From an uncultured Acidobacteriaceae bacterium (lineage in GTDB: Bacteria > Acidobacteriota > Terriglobia > Terriglobales > Acidobacteriaceae), in contig CAIVDV010000024.1 in assembly GCA_903904755.1 (NCBI GenBank), forward strand, positions 1-64,000: a stretch of 64,000 nucleotides of DNA, read 5' to 3'. Below are positions 32,836 through 41,411 of the stretch, one piece after another; position 1 is the stretch's first letter; every line of letters begins with the position of its first letter. The notes beneath the pieces are model-generated. The model made no database searches. It saw nothing but the letters and a program-made list of their open reading frames with translations, and was not told the DNA's origin. Both the position numbers and the translations under genes were made by a program.

Positions 32836-33291
32836 ATGAAAAGTCCGGAATTTCCTGTGAAATCGGTCAGGCGAATGGGGGCAAAGCCGCTGGTGCGCGC
32901 TCTCTGCTGCCTGGTCATGTGTGCTGCCGTCCCGCTGGCCGGCGGACTTGCGGTTGGCCAGATGCCCCCCGGTCCTCCGGGTTCTTCCCGTCCCGACACC
33001 TTGCCCCCTCTTCCCCCCGGGGCAGACATGCACCCCGACGGAGTTCGGCTGCTTAAGGACTCCATGATTCAGCAGGACAACCAGAAGAAGGTTGCCGAAG
33101 AGAATCGAGTCCGCCAGCAGCAGCTCGCTGACGACACCGCCAAACTCCTCGCCCTGGCCACCGAGCTGAAAGCCGAAATGGACAAGACCAGCAAAGACAC
33201 GCTGAACATGAACTACGTCCGGAAGGCCGAACAGATTGAAAAGCTCGCTCACCAGCTCCGCGACAAGATGAAAGCATCTCTGGGGAACTGA
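32836..33291 (+). CDS. Exported helical protein, tandem family member 1
   Basis: The protein is 151 aa with an N-terminal signal or anchor (about 18-42), a Pro/Gly-rich linker, and a charged helical C-terminal half. The end reads AEQIEKLAHQLRDKMKASLGN, matching the shared end of the next three genes. Upstream helix: LLALATELKAEMDKT, matching LA-x2-L-x2-E in the others. I do not recognise the family. The gene begins a plus-strand array right after a predicted leaderless promoter, divergent from MscS, and ends 4 bp before the next member. Confidence 0.75.
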   Translation: MKSPEFPVKSVRRMGAKPLVRALCCLVMCAAVPLAGGLAVGQMPPGPPGSSRPDTLPPLPPGADMHPDGVRLLKDSMIQQDNQKKVAEENRVRQQQLADDTAKLLALATELKAEMDKTSKDTLNMNYVRKAEQIEKLAHQLRDKMKASLGN

Positions 33292-33295
33292 GCCC

Positions 33296-33724
33296 ATGCC
33301 TGCAACGTCTCCAGTCCGTCGCAGCCTTGTTGCCGCTTCCGCGGTCTCCCGCGCTTGTGTGGTTGCTTTGTGCATGGCCACCTTTGCCAACGGAATAGCT
33401 CAGGCGCCCGGAGGCCCGGTTACCGGAAACAATCACGTTCCCGTCAACCCGCTCGCGAATCGCTACACCGATGGTGCCGGACTCTTCGACGACACACCCA
33501 AAGTCAAGCTCGATCCGAAACAGGTCGAGGTGGTCAACCGGCTCCGTCTGGAAACCATGCAATCGGAAACCGACAAGGTCCTGCTGCTGGCTCGCCATCT
33601 GAATGCCGAGGTCCGCCGGGACCTTCCCGAAGCAGCCCGCGCCCGGGAACTTGCCGAGGCTGCCCAGGTTGAGCATCTGGCCCACGTCGTCCAGCAGTTG
33701 ATGAAAGCAAGCGCAGGAAACTGA
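33296..33724 (+). CDS. Exported helical protein, tandem family member 2
   Basis: The protein is 142 aa. The N-terminal hydrophobic segment (about 18-36) ends near GIAQAP. The C-terminal half is helical with VLLLARHLNAEVRRD and ends QVEHLAHVVQQLMKASAGN, the family signature with EH in place of EK. It starts 4 bp after member 1 stops, so the two are cotranscribed. No enzyme motif is visible; a role in the periplasm or at the inner membrane is inferred from the signal segment only. Confidence 0.75.
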   Translation: MPATSPVRRSLVAASAVSRACVVALCMATFANGIAQAPGGPVTGNNHVPVNPLANRYTDGAGLFDDTPKVKLDPKQVEVVNRLRLETMQSETDKVLLLARHLNAEVRRDLPEAARARELAEAAQVEHLAHVVQQLMKASAGN

Positions 33725-33753
33725 TTTTCGGCAGGGAAGGGAACTCCGCACGC

Positions 33754-34182
33754 ATGATTCTTCGCGCAACCAATCCGGCTGGTGGCCTGCTCCTCCCCCG
33801 CGTCTTGCGCTGGTCCGTTGTCCTTGCCACCCTGGCGGCTTCCGCGGCTTCCGGGGTTCCGGCCCAGCAAAGCTCAAACCCCTTCTATCGCCCCGGCGAG
33901 CAGATTCGCACCATTCCTGCCAACGGTGCTGATGCGGCGTCCGGGAGCACGTCGGCAAATATCCCCATGGACAAGAAAGCCGCCGATGAGCTCAACCGGA
34001 AGCGCGTGAGCGATCTTGAAAAGCGCACGGCCCGCATGGTGGAGCTCGCCCGCCATCTCACGGAAGAGGTTTCCACCCAGCCGCAGGCCAACTCAGTTGC
34101 CCAGCAGTTGAAGCAGTTGGAAGAAATTGAGAAGCTGGCGCATCATGTCCAGCAGCGCATGACCGAGTCCTGGGCACGCTGA
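33754..34182 (+). CDS. Exported helical protein, tandem family member 3
   Basis: The protein is 142 aa. After a signal segment ending VPAQQ it has SSNPFYRPGE, closely like SSTNPLYP in member 4. The helical end carries MVELARHLTEEVS and EEIEKLAHHVQQRMTESWAR. Members 3 and 4 are the closest pair of the array. The gene follows member 2 by 29 bp. There are no cysteines in the mature part and no metal or catalytic motif that I can see. Confidence 0.75.
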   Translation: MILRATNPAGGLLLPRVLRWSVVLATLAASAASGVPAQQSSNPFYRPGEQIRTIPANGADAASGSTSANIPMDKKAADELNRKRVSDLEKRTARMVELARHLTEEVSTQPQANSVAQQLKQLEEIEKLAHHVQQRMTESWAR

Positions 34183-34233
34183 TTCGGTCCGGCGCCCACC
34201 AGCGACAGTCCGGCAATTTCGAAAGGCACCAGC

Positions 34234-34671
34234 ATGGCAGACGGCACGCAAGCAGAGGCCGGCACACTTCGAAAGCGCGGCTGGATCCGTGCATTCTTTG
34301 TGGCAGCGTCGGTGATTCTAGCCGCGGTCGTCGCAATCGTTGCCCAGCAGAGCACCAACCCCCTGTATCCCACCCGCGAAAACGCCACTCCGTCTCCACC
34401 GGCACAGGCCGATGGAAGCCCAAATCAGTTCGACCCCTTCGCCCGGCCCACTGAGGAGCAGCGCAAGGCCCTCGCAGCCATGAATCTTCAGCGCCGCAAA
34501 GACCTCGTCACCCAAACCGACCGCATGGTGGAGCTCGCCGGCAAGCTCAACGACGAGGTCAGCAAAGACCCCGCGGCACGCGTGACCGAAGTGCAACTGA
34601 TACAAGTGGCCGAGATTGAAAAGCTCGCCCATCAGGCCCAGCACCGCATGAAGGAATCCTGGGCCCGGTGA
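34234..34671 (+). CDS. Exported helical protein, tandem family member 4
   Basis: The protein is 145 aa. An N-terminal hydrophilic stretch of about 18 residues precedes a membrane segment (RAFFVAASVILAAVVAIVAQQ), which may be an anchor rather than a cleaved signal. The mature part starts QQSTNPLYP and ends with MVELAGKLNDEVSKD and AEIEKLAHQAQHRMKESWAR. It is the last member of the array and lies about 150 bp before the E1 dehydrogenase gene. Confidence 0.75.
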   Translation: MADGTQAEAGTLRKRGWIRAFFVAASVILAAVVAIVAQQSTNPLYPTRENATPSPPAQADGSPNQFDPFARPTEEQRKALAAMNLQRRKDLVTQTDRMVELAGKLNDEVSKDPAARVTEVQLIQVAEIEKLAHQAQHRMKESWAR

Positions 34672-34818
34672 GGATTTTTCTCCGGCGGCAGACTGCCGCT
34701 TGTGACAGATGTCATCTTCCCCCTTCATGAGAGGGTTGGTACAATCGACTGGTCTGAGCCGTGGCATAGCCATGGTCGTTGCGTGAGCCCCATACGGGTT
34801 CCCGGGAGGGTTCGAACA

Positions 34819-37026
34819 GTGAGCGAGCTGGCATCCACAACCAAGGAGGCAGAACTGGGCACCGCCCGTGCCGCAACTGTTGCTGAAAGCTTCCGCTCGT
34901 GGGGCACACAGCCCCTTACCCCGGCGCAGTTGGTACACGTGTATCGGCTCATGTATACGTCGCGCTGCATCGACGACCGTGAAATCATGCTCAAGCGCCA
35001 GCAGAAGATTTTCTTCCAGATCTCCGGCGCAGGCCACGAAGCTCTCCAGGTGGCAGCCGCCCTCGCGCTCCGCCCCGGCTACGACTGGTTCGTCCCCTAC
35101 TATCGAGACCGCGGCCTGTGCGTCGCACTTGGCGTTACGCCGGAAGAGATGTTTCTGCAGGCCGTTGGCGCGGAAGCAGACCCTGCCAGCGGTGGTCGCC
35201 AGATGCCCACGCACTGGTCCAGCCCGGAACTCCACATCGTCAGCACCTCATCCTCCACCGCCACCCAGGTCCTCCACGGCGTCGGCGTGGCTGAAGCAGG
35301 CCGCTACTTTGGCCGTTTCCCGAAGGCCAGCGCGCCTGCCACCGACGACTACCGCGCCTACTCGGATGTGAGCTTCCACGCCGACGAGGTCGTCCTCACC
35401 TGCATTGGGGAGGGTTCCACATCCCAGGGCGAGTTCTGGGAGGCTCTGAACACCGCCAGCAACCAGAAGCTGCCCCTTATCATCCTCGTCGAGGACAATG
35501 GCTACGCGATCTCCACACCGGTTGAGGTGAACACGCCAGGCGGCAACATCTCCCGACTCGTGGCCAACTTCCCGAACTTCTTCTTTGCGGAAGTTGATGG
35601 AACGGATCCTGAAGTCAGCTTCCACGCCTTTGCCCAGGCCGCCGAGTGGTGCCGCGCCGGCAAGGGCCCCGCATTGGTGCATGGCCACTGCATTCGTCCC
35701 TATTCCCACTCCCTCTCTGACGATGACAAGCTCTATCGCTCTGCCGCCGAGCGCGAAGCGGACGCGATGCGCGACCCACTGCACAAGCTGCAGATGCGCA
35801 TTCTTCGCGAAGGCATCCTCACTGAGGCGGGCATCAACGCGCTCGAAAGGCAGGTTGATATTGAGGTTGAGGCCGCAGCCGAGCGCGCCCTGGCAGCTCC
35901 CATTCCGCAGGCTTCCAGCATTCTTCGCCACGTCTACTCTGAGGATTACGACCCCACCCGCCCCGAGCTGGCCAGCGAGCCCGCCGCCAATGGCAAAGCC
36001 ACCCAGCGCACGATGGCCGACCTGATCAACGTTTGCCTGCGCGACGAAATGCGCCGCGACCCCCGCATCCTCATCTACGGGGAAGACGTTGCCGACGCCA
36101 GCCGCGAAGCCGCGCTGAAGGAAGTGAAAGGCAAGGGCGGCGTTTTCAAGCTCACCGCCGGCCTTCAGACCGAGTTTGGCTCGGGCCGCGTCTTCAACTC
36201 ACCGCTGGCTGAGGCCAACATTGTCGGACGCGCCATTGGCTACGCCGCCCGCGGCCTCAAGCCTGTCGTGGAAATCCAGTTCTTCGACTACATTTGGCCC
36301 GCCATGCACCAGATTCGCAACGAGCTCTCCGTCATGCGCTGGCGATCCAACGGCCGCTTCCGTGTGCCGGTCGTCATTCGCGTGCCCATCGGCGGCTACC
36401 TTACCGGCGGCTCCATCTACCACTCTCAGTCCGGCGAATCCATCTTTACCCACATCCCCGGCCTGCGCGTGGTCTTCCCCTCGAACGCACTGGATGCCAA
36501 CGGCCTGCTGCGCACCGCCATCCGCTGCGACGACCCAGTGCTCTTTCTCGAGCACAAGCGCCTCTATCGCGAGACCTACGGCCGCGCTGCTTATCCCGGC
36601 CCGGACTATATGATTCCCTTCGGCAAGGCCGCCGTTGTGCGTCCCGGAACCGACGTCACCATGATCACCTACGGCGCTGTGGTGCCCCGCGCACTGCAGG
36701 CCGCCCAGCGCGCAGAGACCGAACACGGCATCCAAACCGAGGTCATCGACCTGCGCACTCTCAACCCCTACGACTGGGAGGCTATCGCCACCAGCGTGAA
36801 AAAGACCAACCGCGTCATCGTCGCCTACGAAGACATGAAGAGCTGGGGCTACGGCGCTGAAATTGCCGCCCGCATTGCCGACGAACTCTTTGAGGATCTC
36901 GACGCCCCAGTGCGCCGGGTCGCCTCCATGGACACCTTTGTTGCCTATCAGCCGGCGCTGGAAGACGTAATCCTTCCCCAGCCGGAAGACATGCTGCAAG
37001 CCATCGTTGATCTGCGGCGATTCTAG
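34819..37026 (+). CDS. Branched-chain 2-oxoacid dehydrogenase E1, fused alpha-beta
   Basis: The protein is 735 aa. The alpha part (about 30-370) has the ThDP motif GEG (197-199) to N227 in EDNGYAIS, plus [11 protein letters not shown] and the [13 protein letters not shown] region. The beta part (about 394-735) begins [15 protein letters not shown] and includes [21 protein letters not shown] and [21 protein letters not shown]. Fusion of both subunits in one chain is known in several bacteria. It decarboxylates branched-chain 2-oxoacids for acyl-CoA and iso-fatty-acid precursors. The GTG start has GGGAGGG 8 nt upstream, and a TACAAT box lies at 34740-34745. No E2 or E3 gene is adjacent. Confidence 0.9.
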   Translation: MSELASTTKEAELGTARAATVAESFRSWGTQPLTPAQLVHVYRLMYTSRCIDDREIMLKRQQKIFFQISGAGHEALQVAAALALRPGYDWFVPYYRDRGLCVALGVTPEEMFLQAVGAEADPASGGRQMPTHWSSPELHIVSTSSSTATQVLHGVGVAEAGRYFGRFPKASAPATDDYRAYSDVSFHADEVVLTCIGEGSTSQGEFWEALNTASNQKLPLIILVEDNGYAISTPVEVNTPGGNISRLVANFPNFFFAEVDGTDPEVSFHAFAQAAEWCRAGKGPALVHGHCIRPYSHSLSDDDKLYRSAAEREADAMRDPLHKLQMRILREGILTEAGINALERQVDIEVEAAAERALAAPIPQASSILRHVYSEDYDPTRPELASEPAANGKATQRTMADLINVCLRDEMRRDPRILIYGEDVADASREAALKEVKGKGGVFKLTAGLQTEFGSGRVFNSPLAEANIVGRAIGYAARGLKPVVEIQFFDYIWPAMHQIRNELSVMRWRSNGRFRVPVVIRVPIGGYLTGGSIYHSQSGESIFTHIPGLRVVFPSNALDANGLLRTAIRCDDPVLFLEHKRLYRETYGRAAYPGPDYMIPFGKAAVVRPGTDVTMITYGAVVPRALQAAQRAETEHGIQTEVIDLRTLNPYDWEAIATSVKKTNRVIVAYEDMKSWGYGAEIAARIADELFEDLDAPVRRVASMDTFVAYQPALEDVILPQPEDMLQAIVDLRRF

Positions 37027-37111
37027 GAGCGCCCGGTCCCCACTGACTGAATTTCTGCAAGAGGCCGTTCGCGGATATTCCCCCACCCCAGGAATCTTCA
37101 GGAGTCCCGCT

Positions 37112-38182
37112 TTGCCGCTGGAGACATCCCCCAGTCGAGTCCTCATCTATCGCCAGGGCAGCCTCGGCGATACCCTCGTTGCGCTGCCGTGCTTTCATCT
37201 CATCGCACGCAGCTTCCCACAGGCCCAGCGTCATCTGCTCACCAACTTCCCGGTCCATTCCAAGGCACCAGCCGCCGCCGCGGTGCTGGGTGGTTCCGGC
37301 TTTGTTCAGGGCTATCTGCGCTATAACACCGGCACCCGCAGTCCCCGGGAACTCCTCCGCCTCGTCCGGGAAATTCGACGATTCAAGCCCGACCTCCTTG
37401 TCTACCTGATGCCCGTCCGTGCTCCGCAGGACGCCGAGCGCGACCGTCGATTTTTCCGCTACGCCTGCGGCATCCGGCGCATTGTCGGCCTGCCGCAGCG
37501 CGACGAGCGCGACCGCATCCTCGACCCGGTAACCGGAATGTACGAGCCGGAATCTGCGCGCCTTGCCCGGATGATTGCGGAACTCGGCCCCGCCGCCCCG
37601 GATATCGCGGAAAACCGAAGCCTCTGCCTTACTCCGGAAGAGCGGGAAAAGGCCCGCGAGGTTCTCGCCCCCCTCGGTGGCCAGCGCTTTTTTGTCATCG
37701 GCCCGGGAACCAAAATGCAGGCGAAAGACTGGGGCCAGGATAACTGGCGCGCCCTCGCCGCTGAACTCAGCTCCCAATATCCAGGGCACGGTCTCGCGCT
37801 GGTCGGTGCGCCGGAGGAGTCGGAAACCAGTGACGTTGTTGCCCAGGGCTGGAACGGCCCAAACGTGAATCTCTGCGGTAAGCTCTCACCGCGAGAAACC
37901 GCCGCCGTCATTGAGCATGCCCGCGTCTTCCTCGGACCGGACTCCGGCCCCATGCATCTCGCCGCCTCTACCGGGGTGCCCGCCGTCATCGCTTTTTCCG
38001 CCCGCGGCCTTCCGGGCGTCTGGTTCCCGGCCGGCACGGAAAATCGCGTCATTTATCATAAGACCAGTTGCTTTGGCTGCAACCTGGAAACCTGCATCGA
38101 AGAGCAGCGCCGTTGTCTCACCGCGATAACCGTCACTGAGATGGCGAACGCAGTTGCAAGCGTCCTGTCCCCAGGGCGATAA
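37112..38182 (+). CDS. GT9 glycosyltransferase, heptosyltransferase-like
   Basis: The protein is 356 aa from a TTG start with AGGAG at 37100-37104, 7 nt upstream; no ATG is suitably placed. It opens with RVLIYRQGSLGDTLVALPCFHLI, the GT9 N-terminal signature, and has FVIGPGTKMQAKDWGQDNWRALA and FLGPDSGPMHLAASTGVPAVIAFSA, the ADP-heptose binding region of WaaC/WaaF-like enzymes. It ends with a Cys-rich segment (KTSCFGCNLETCIEEQRRC). It should add heptose or a related sugar to the LPS core on the cytosolic face. It opens the ADP-heptose gene set. Confidence 0.87.
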   Translation: MPLETSPSRVLIYRQGSLGDTLVALPCFHLIARSFPQAQRHLLTNFPVHSKAPAAAAVLGGSGFVQGYLRYNTGTRSPRELLRLVREIRRFKPDLLVYLMPVRAPQDAERDRRFFRYACGIRRIVGLPQRDERDRILDPVTGMYEPESARLARMIAELGPAAPDIAENRSLCLTPEEREKAREVLAPLGGQRFFVIGPGTKMQAKDWGQDNWRALAAELSSQYPGHGLALVGAPEESETSDVVAQGWNGPNVNLCGKLSPRETAAVIEHARVFLGPDSGPMHLAASTGVPAVIAFSARGLPGVWFPAGTENRVIYHKTSCFGCNLETCIEEQRRCLTAITVTEMANAVASVLSPGR

Positions 38183-38200
38183 CAGGGAGAATCGACCATC

Positions 38201-39208
38201 ATGTATATCGTCACCGGTGGCGCCGGCTTCATTGGCAGCAACGTAGTTCACGAACTCAACGCGCACGGCATTTACGACATCCTGGTCGTCGACAACCTGC
38301 GCAACCCGGCCAAGTTCCGCAACCTCCATGGCGCGCGCTATGTCGACTACATGGACAAGCACGAGTTTCGCCGCGCCATCCAGCAGAACACGCTCGCCGT
38401 CAACTCCGTGGAAGCCATCCTCCACCAGGGCGCCTGCTCCAACACGCTCGAAGACGACGGCGTCTACATGATGGACAACAACTTCTCGTACACCAAGGAT
38501 GTGCTGCGCTTCGCCATCCTGCACGATGCGCCCATCGTCTTCGCGTCTACCGCCGCCGTCTACGGACTCAGCGGGCCCGGCCACTTCACCCCCACGCTGG
38601 AAAACGAGCGCCCGCTCAATGTGTATGGCTACTCCAAGCTCGCCTTTGACCACTACTTCCGTAACCAGCTCGCCCTCGGCAACGTCTCCATTCCGGCCGT
38701 GGGCCTGCGCTACTTCAACGTCTTCGGGCCCCGGGAGCAGCACAAGGGCCGCATGGCCTCCGTTATCCATCATTTCTCCAAACAAATCCTCAATGACGGC
38801 CGGGTGCGCCTCTTTGGCGGCACCGGCGGCTATGGCGACGGCGAACAGCGCCGCGACTTCGTCTTCGTCCGCGATCTTGCCCGTCTCAACATGTTCTTTG
38901 CTCAAATCGGCCCATGGGCGCCGGCCCCCGGCACCGAGCGCAAGCTCTACCAGGGCGTGGTCAACGCCGGCTCCGGCATTGCCAGCACCTTCAACCAGGT
39001 CGCAGGCGCCCTCATGACCGTCCACGGCGAAGTCCCCATCGAGTACGTCCCATTCCCGGCTGACCTCAATGGCCGCTACCAGCACTTTACCCAGGCTGAC
39101 CTTACCGGCCTGCGCGATCTCGGCTGCGACCTGCCCATGACCTCACTGAGCGACGGAGTGACCGAAACCTTCCGCATCATGGCCGAATTCAACGAGCCCG
39201 GCATCTAA
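38201..39208 (+). CDS. hldD: ADP-L-glycero-D-manno-heptose 6-epimerase
   Basis: The protein is 335 aa. It is an extended short-chain dehydrogenase with the NADP motif VTGGAGFIGSN (4-14), the catalytic Y of YGYSKLAFD with K four residues on, and the heptose-epimerase features LHQGACSNT, ASTAAVYG, RYFNVFGPREQHKGRMASV and QRRDFVFVRD. It inverts C6 of ADP-D-glycero-D-manno-heptose, the last step of ADP-heptose synthesis. GGGAGA precedes the ATG, 18 bp after the GT9 gene. Confidence 0.93.
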   Translation: MYIVTGGAGFIGSNVVHELNAHGIYDILVVDNLRNPAKFRNLHGARYVDYMDKHEFRRAIQQNTLAVNSVEAILHQGACSNTLEDDGVYMMDNNFSYTKDVLRFAILHDAPIVFASTAAVYGLSGPGHFTPTLENERPLNVYGYSKLAFDHYFRNQLALGNVSIPAVGLRYFNVFGPREQHKGRMASVIHHFSKQILNDGRVRLFGGTGGYGDGEQRRDFVFVRDLARLNMFFAQIGPWAPAPGTERKLYQGVVNAGSGIASTFNQVAGALMTVHGEVPIEYVPFPADLNGRYQHFTQADLTGLRDLGCDLPMTSLSDGVTETFRIMAEFNEPGI

Positions 39209-39283
39209 ATTCGTAGGCCCCGGCCAAACTACCCTCCCCGAGCGGATTTCACCCCGCCCGGCAGGCAAAGGAAGCGAGCACCC

Positions 39284-39916
39284 ATGCAAGGCCATCCCAA
39301 CGCGCAGTCTGTCTTTTTCAAGGCGATCACCGACCACCTCGAAGTGGTCAAGGCCATCACCGTCCAACAGGAACTCCTCGAGCGCATCGCCCTTGCCATG
39401 GTTGAGGCCGTTGCTGCAGGCAAGAAGATTCTCTGGTGCGGCAACGGCGGTAGTGCGGCTGATTCCCAGCACCTCGCCGCAGAGGTTGTCGGACGATTCC
39501 GTCGCGAGCGCCGCGGCCTGCCCTCCGTTGCCCTGACCACCGACACATCCATCCTCACCGCCGTCGCCAACGACTACGGCTACGACGCCATCTTCTCCCG
39601 CCAGGTTGAGGCAATCGGCCAGCCCGGGGATGTCCTCGTCGGCCTCTCCACCTCCGGCAACAGCAAAAACGTTGTTGCCGCCGTCAAGGCAGCCCGCGCC
39701 CGCAACCTGGTCACTGTCGCCTTCACCGGCGAGGGTGGCGGCCAGTTGGTTGATCTCGCCGACTACCTCTTCGCCGTGCCCTCCAAAGACACCGCACGCA
39801 TCCAGGAAGCCCACATCCTGGCCGGCCACATGCTGTGCGACTGGATTGAACTGGACTACCTGCACAGCCAGGCGCCCACCGCCGAGCTGCCACCCGCAAC
39901 CGGGAGCAAACTGTGA
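39284..39916 (+). CDS. gmhA: Sedoheptulose-7-phosphate isomerase
   Basis: The protein is 210 aa, a single SIS domain. WCGNGGSAADSQHLAAEVVGRF and GLSTSGNSKNVVAAV are the phosphosugar-binding loops, and AHILAGHMLCDWIE near the end carries the conserved His and Glu of GmhA. It converts sedoheptulose 7-phosphate to D-glycero-D-manno-heptose 7-phosphate, the first step of the heptose pathway. AAGGAAG lies upstream of the ATG. Its stop overlaps the GTG start of hldE. Confidence 0.94.
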   Translation: MQGHPNAQSVFFKAITDHLEVVKAITVQQELLERIALAMVEAVAAGKKILWCGNGGSAADSQHLAAEVVGRFRRERRGLPSVALTTDTSILTAVANDYGYDAIFSRQVEAIGQPGDVLVGLSTSGNSKNVVAAVKAARARNLVTVAFTGEGGGQLVDLADYLFAVPSKDTARIQEAHILAGHMLCDWIELDYLHSQAPTAELPPATGSKL

Positions 39917-41394
39917 TCGAATCTCTCCACCAGGTTCTGGATCAGGTCGAGCACGCATGGGCGCAGAAGCGCCTCCTCGTCCTTGGCGACCTCATGCTGG
40001 ACAAGTACATCTGGGGCGAAGTTGGCCGCATCTCGCCGGAAGCCCCCGTGCCCGTTGTTCGCGCCACCCACCAGAGCCAGCAGCCCGGCGGCGCAGCCAA
40101 CGTCGCCATGAACCTTGCCTGCCTGGGCGCGCAGGTGGTCCTTGCCGGCTTTGCCGGGGAAGATGAAAATCAGACCGCGCTCCTCGGCTGCCTGCCCGCC
40201 GACCGCATCCGCCCCGTCTTTGTCACCAGCGCCGGTTTTCCCACCATCACCAAGCTGCGCATCCTCGGCGGTCGCCAGCAAATGCTCCGCCTCGACAGCG
40301 AGCACCTCGCACCCCGCCCCTCCGCCGACTACGACGCGCTACTGAGCGGCGTTCTCGCCGAGCTGCCAAGCTGCCACGCAGTCATCCTCTCCGATTACGC
40401 CAAGGGAGTCCTTTCCCCGGAAATCTGCCGCGCCGTCATCGATGCCGCCCGCCACGCCGGTATCCCCGTCCTGGTTGACCCCAAGACCGCCGACTTCAGC
40501 CGCTACTGCGGCGCAACCACCATCTGCCCCAATCTCGGCGAACTCGACACCGCTGCCCGCACCTTCCATGGGCCTGAAAAACTCTCTGTCGACGAACTCC
40601 TCGTGACTGCGGAGCGCATGGTTCCCGCCTTCGACCTCCAGTTCCTCACCGCCACCCTCAGCGAGAAGGGAATCGCCCTGGTCCGCGAATCCAGCAGGGA
40701 AGTCTTCCCCGCCGTCGCTCGCCAGGTCTTCGATGTCTCCGGCGCAGGCGACACTGTCATCTCGGTCCTCGCGCTCTCGCTCGCCTCAGGCCTAGCCCCG
40801 GAGACAGCCATCGAGCTCGCCAACATCGCCGCCGGCATCGTCGTCGGCAAGGTCGGCACCGTTCCCGTCCAGCGCCACGAACTCCTGGCGGCCCTCGCGC
40901 CGCAAATCGCGCTCCACGCCGAAGACAAACTTGTCTCCCGCGAAGAACTCGTCGATCGCGTGCATGTTTGGCGCGCCAACGGCGACAAGGTGGCCTTTAC
41001 CAACGGCTGCTTCGATCTCCTCCACGTCGGCCACATCACAGTCCTGGAACAGGCTCGGCGCACCGGCGACAAGCTCATCGTCGCCATCAACAGTGACGCC
41101 TCGGTCTCCCGCCTCAAAGGGCCAACCCGCCCCATCGTGGGTGAGCGCGAACGCGGCCGCGTCCTGGCAGCACTCGCCTGTGTGGATGCCGTTGTCGTCT
41201 TTGACGAGCCCACCCCCATGGAACTCATCCTCGCCGCCAAGCCCGATGTCCTGGTCAAAGGCGGCGACTACACCATCGAAACGGTCGTCGGCCATGAGGC
41301 TGTCGCCTCCTGGGGAGGGCAGGTCCGCATCGTCCCCACCGTCGAGGGCCACTCCACTACCCGCCTCATCGAAAAAGGCGCCACCGGCCGCTGA
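39913..41394 (+). CDS. hldE: Bifunctional heptose kinase/adenylyltransferase
   Basis: The protein is 493 aa. The N-terminal ribokinase-fold domain (1-330) has GDLMLDKYIWG, RISPEAPVPVV, QPGGAANVAMNLACLG and the catalytic loop FDVSGAGDTVIS. The C-terminal cytidylyltransferase-fold domain (345-485) has FTNGCFDLLHVGHITVLEQAR and VKGGDY. It phosphorylates heptose 7-phosphate at C1 and, after GmhB action, makes ADP-heptose. The start is GTG and overlaps gmhA by 4 bp. GmhB, the phosphatase needed between the two HldE steps, is not in the window. Confidence 0.95.
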   Translation: MIESLHQVLDQVEHAWAQKRLLVLGDLMLDKYIWGEVGRISPEAPVPVVRATHQSQQPGGAANVAMNLACLGAQVVLAGFAGEDENQTALLGCLPADRIRPVFVTSAGFPTITKLRILGGRQQMLRLDSEHLAPRPSADYDALLSGVLAELPSCHAVILSDYAKGVLSPEICRAVIDAARHAGIPVLVDPKTADFSRYCGATTICPNLGELDTAARTFHGPEKLSVDELLVTAERMVPAFDLQFLTATLSEKGIALVRESSREVFPAVARQVFDVSGAGDTVISVLALSLASGLAPETAIELANIAAGIVVGKVGTVPVQRHELLAALAPQIALHAEDKLVSREELVDRVHVWRANGDKVAFTNGCFDLLHVGHITVLEQARRTGDKLIVAINSDASVSRLKGPTRPIVGERERGRVLAALACVDAVVVFDEPTPMELILAAKPDVLVKGGDYTIETVVGHEAVASWGGQVRIVPTVEGHSTTRLIEKGATGR

Positions 41395-41411
41395 ACCGCC
41401 TGGGAGCTTTC

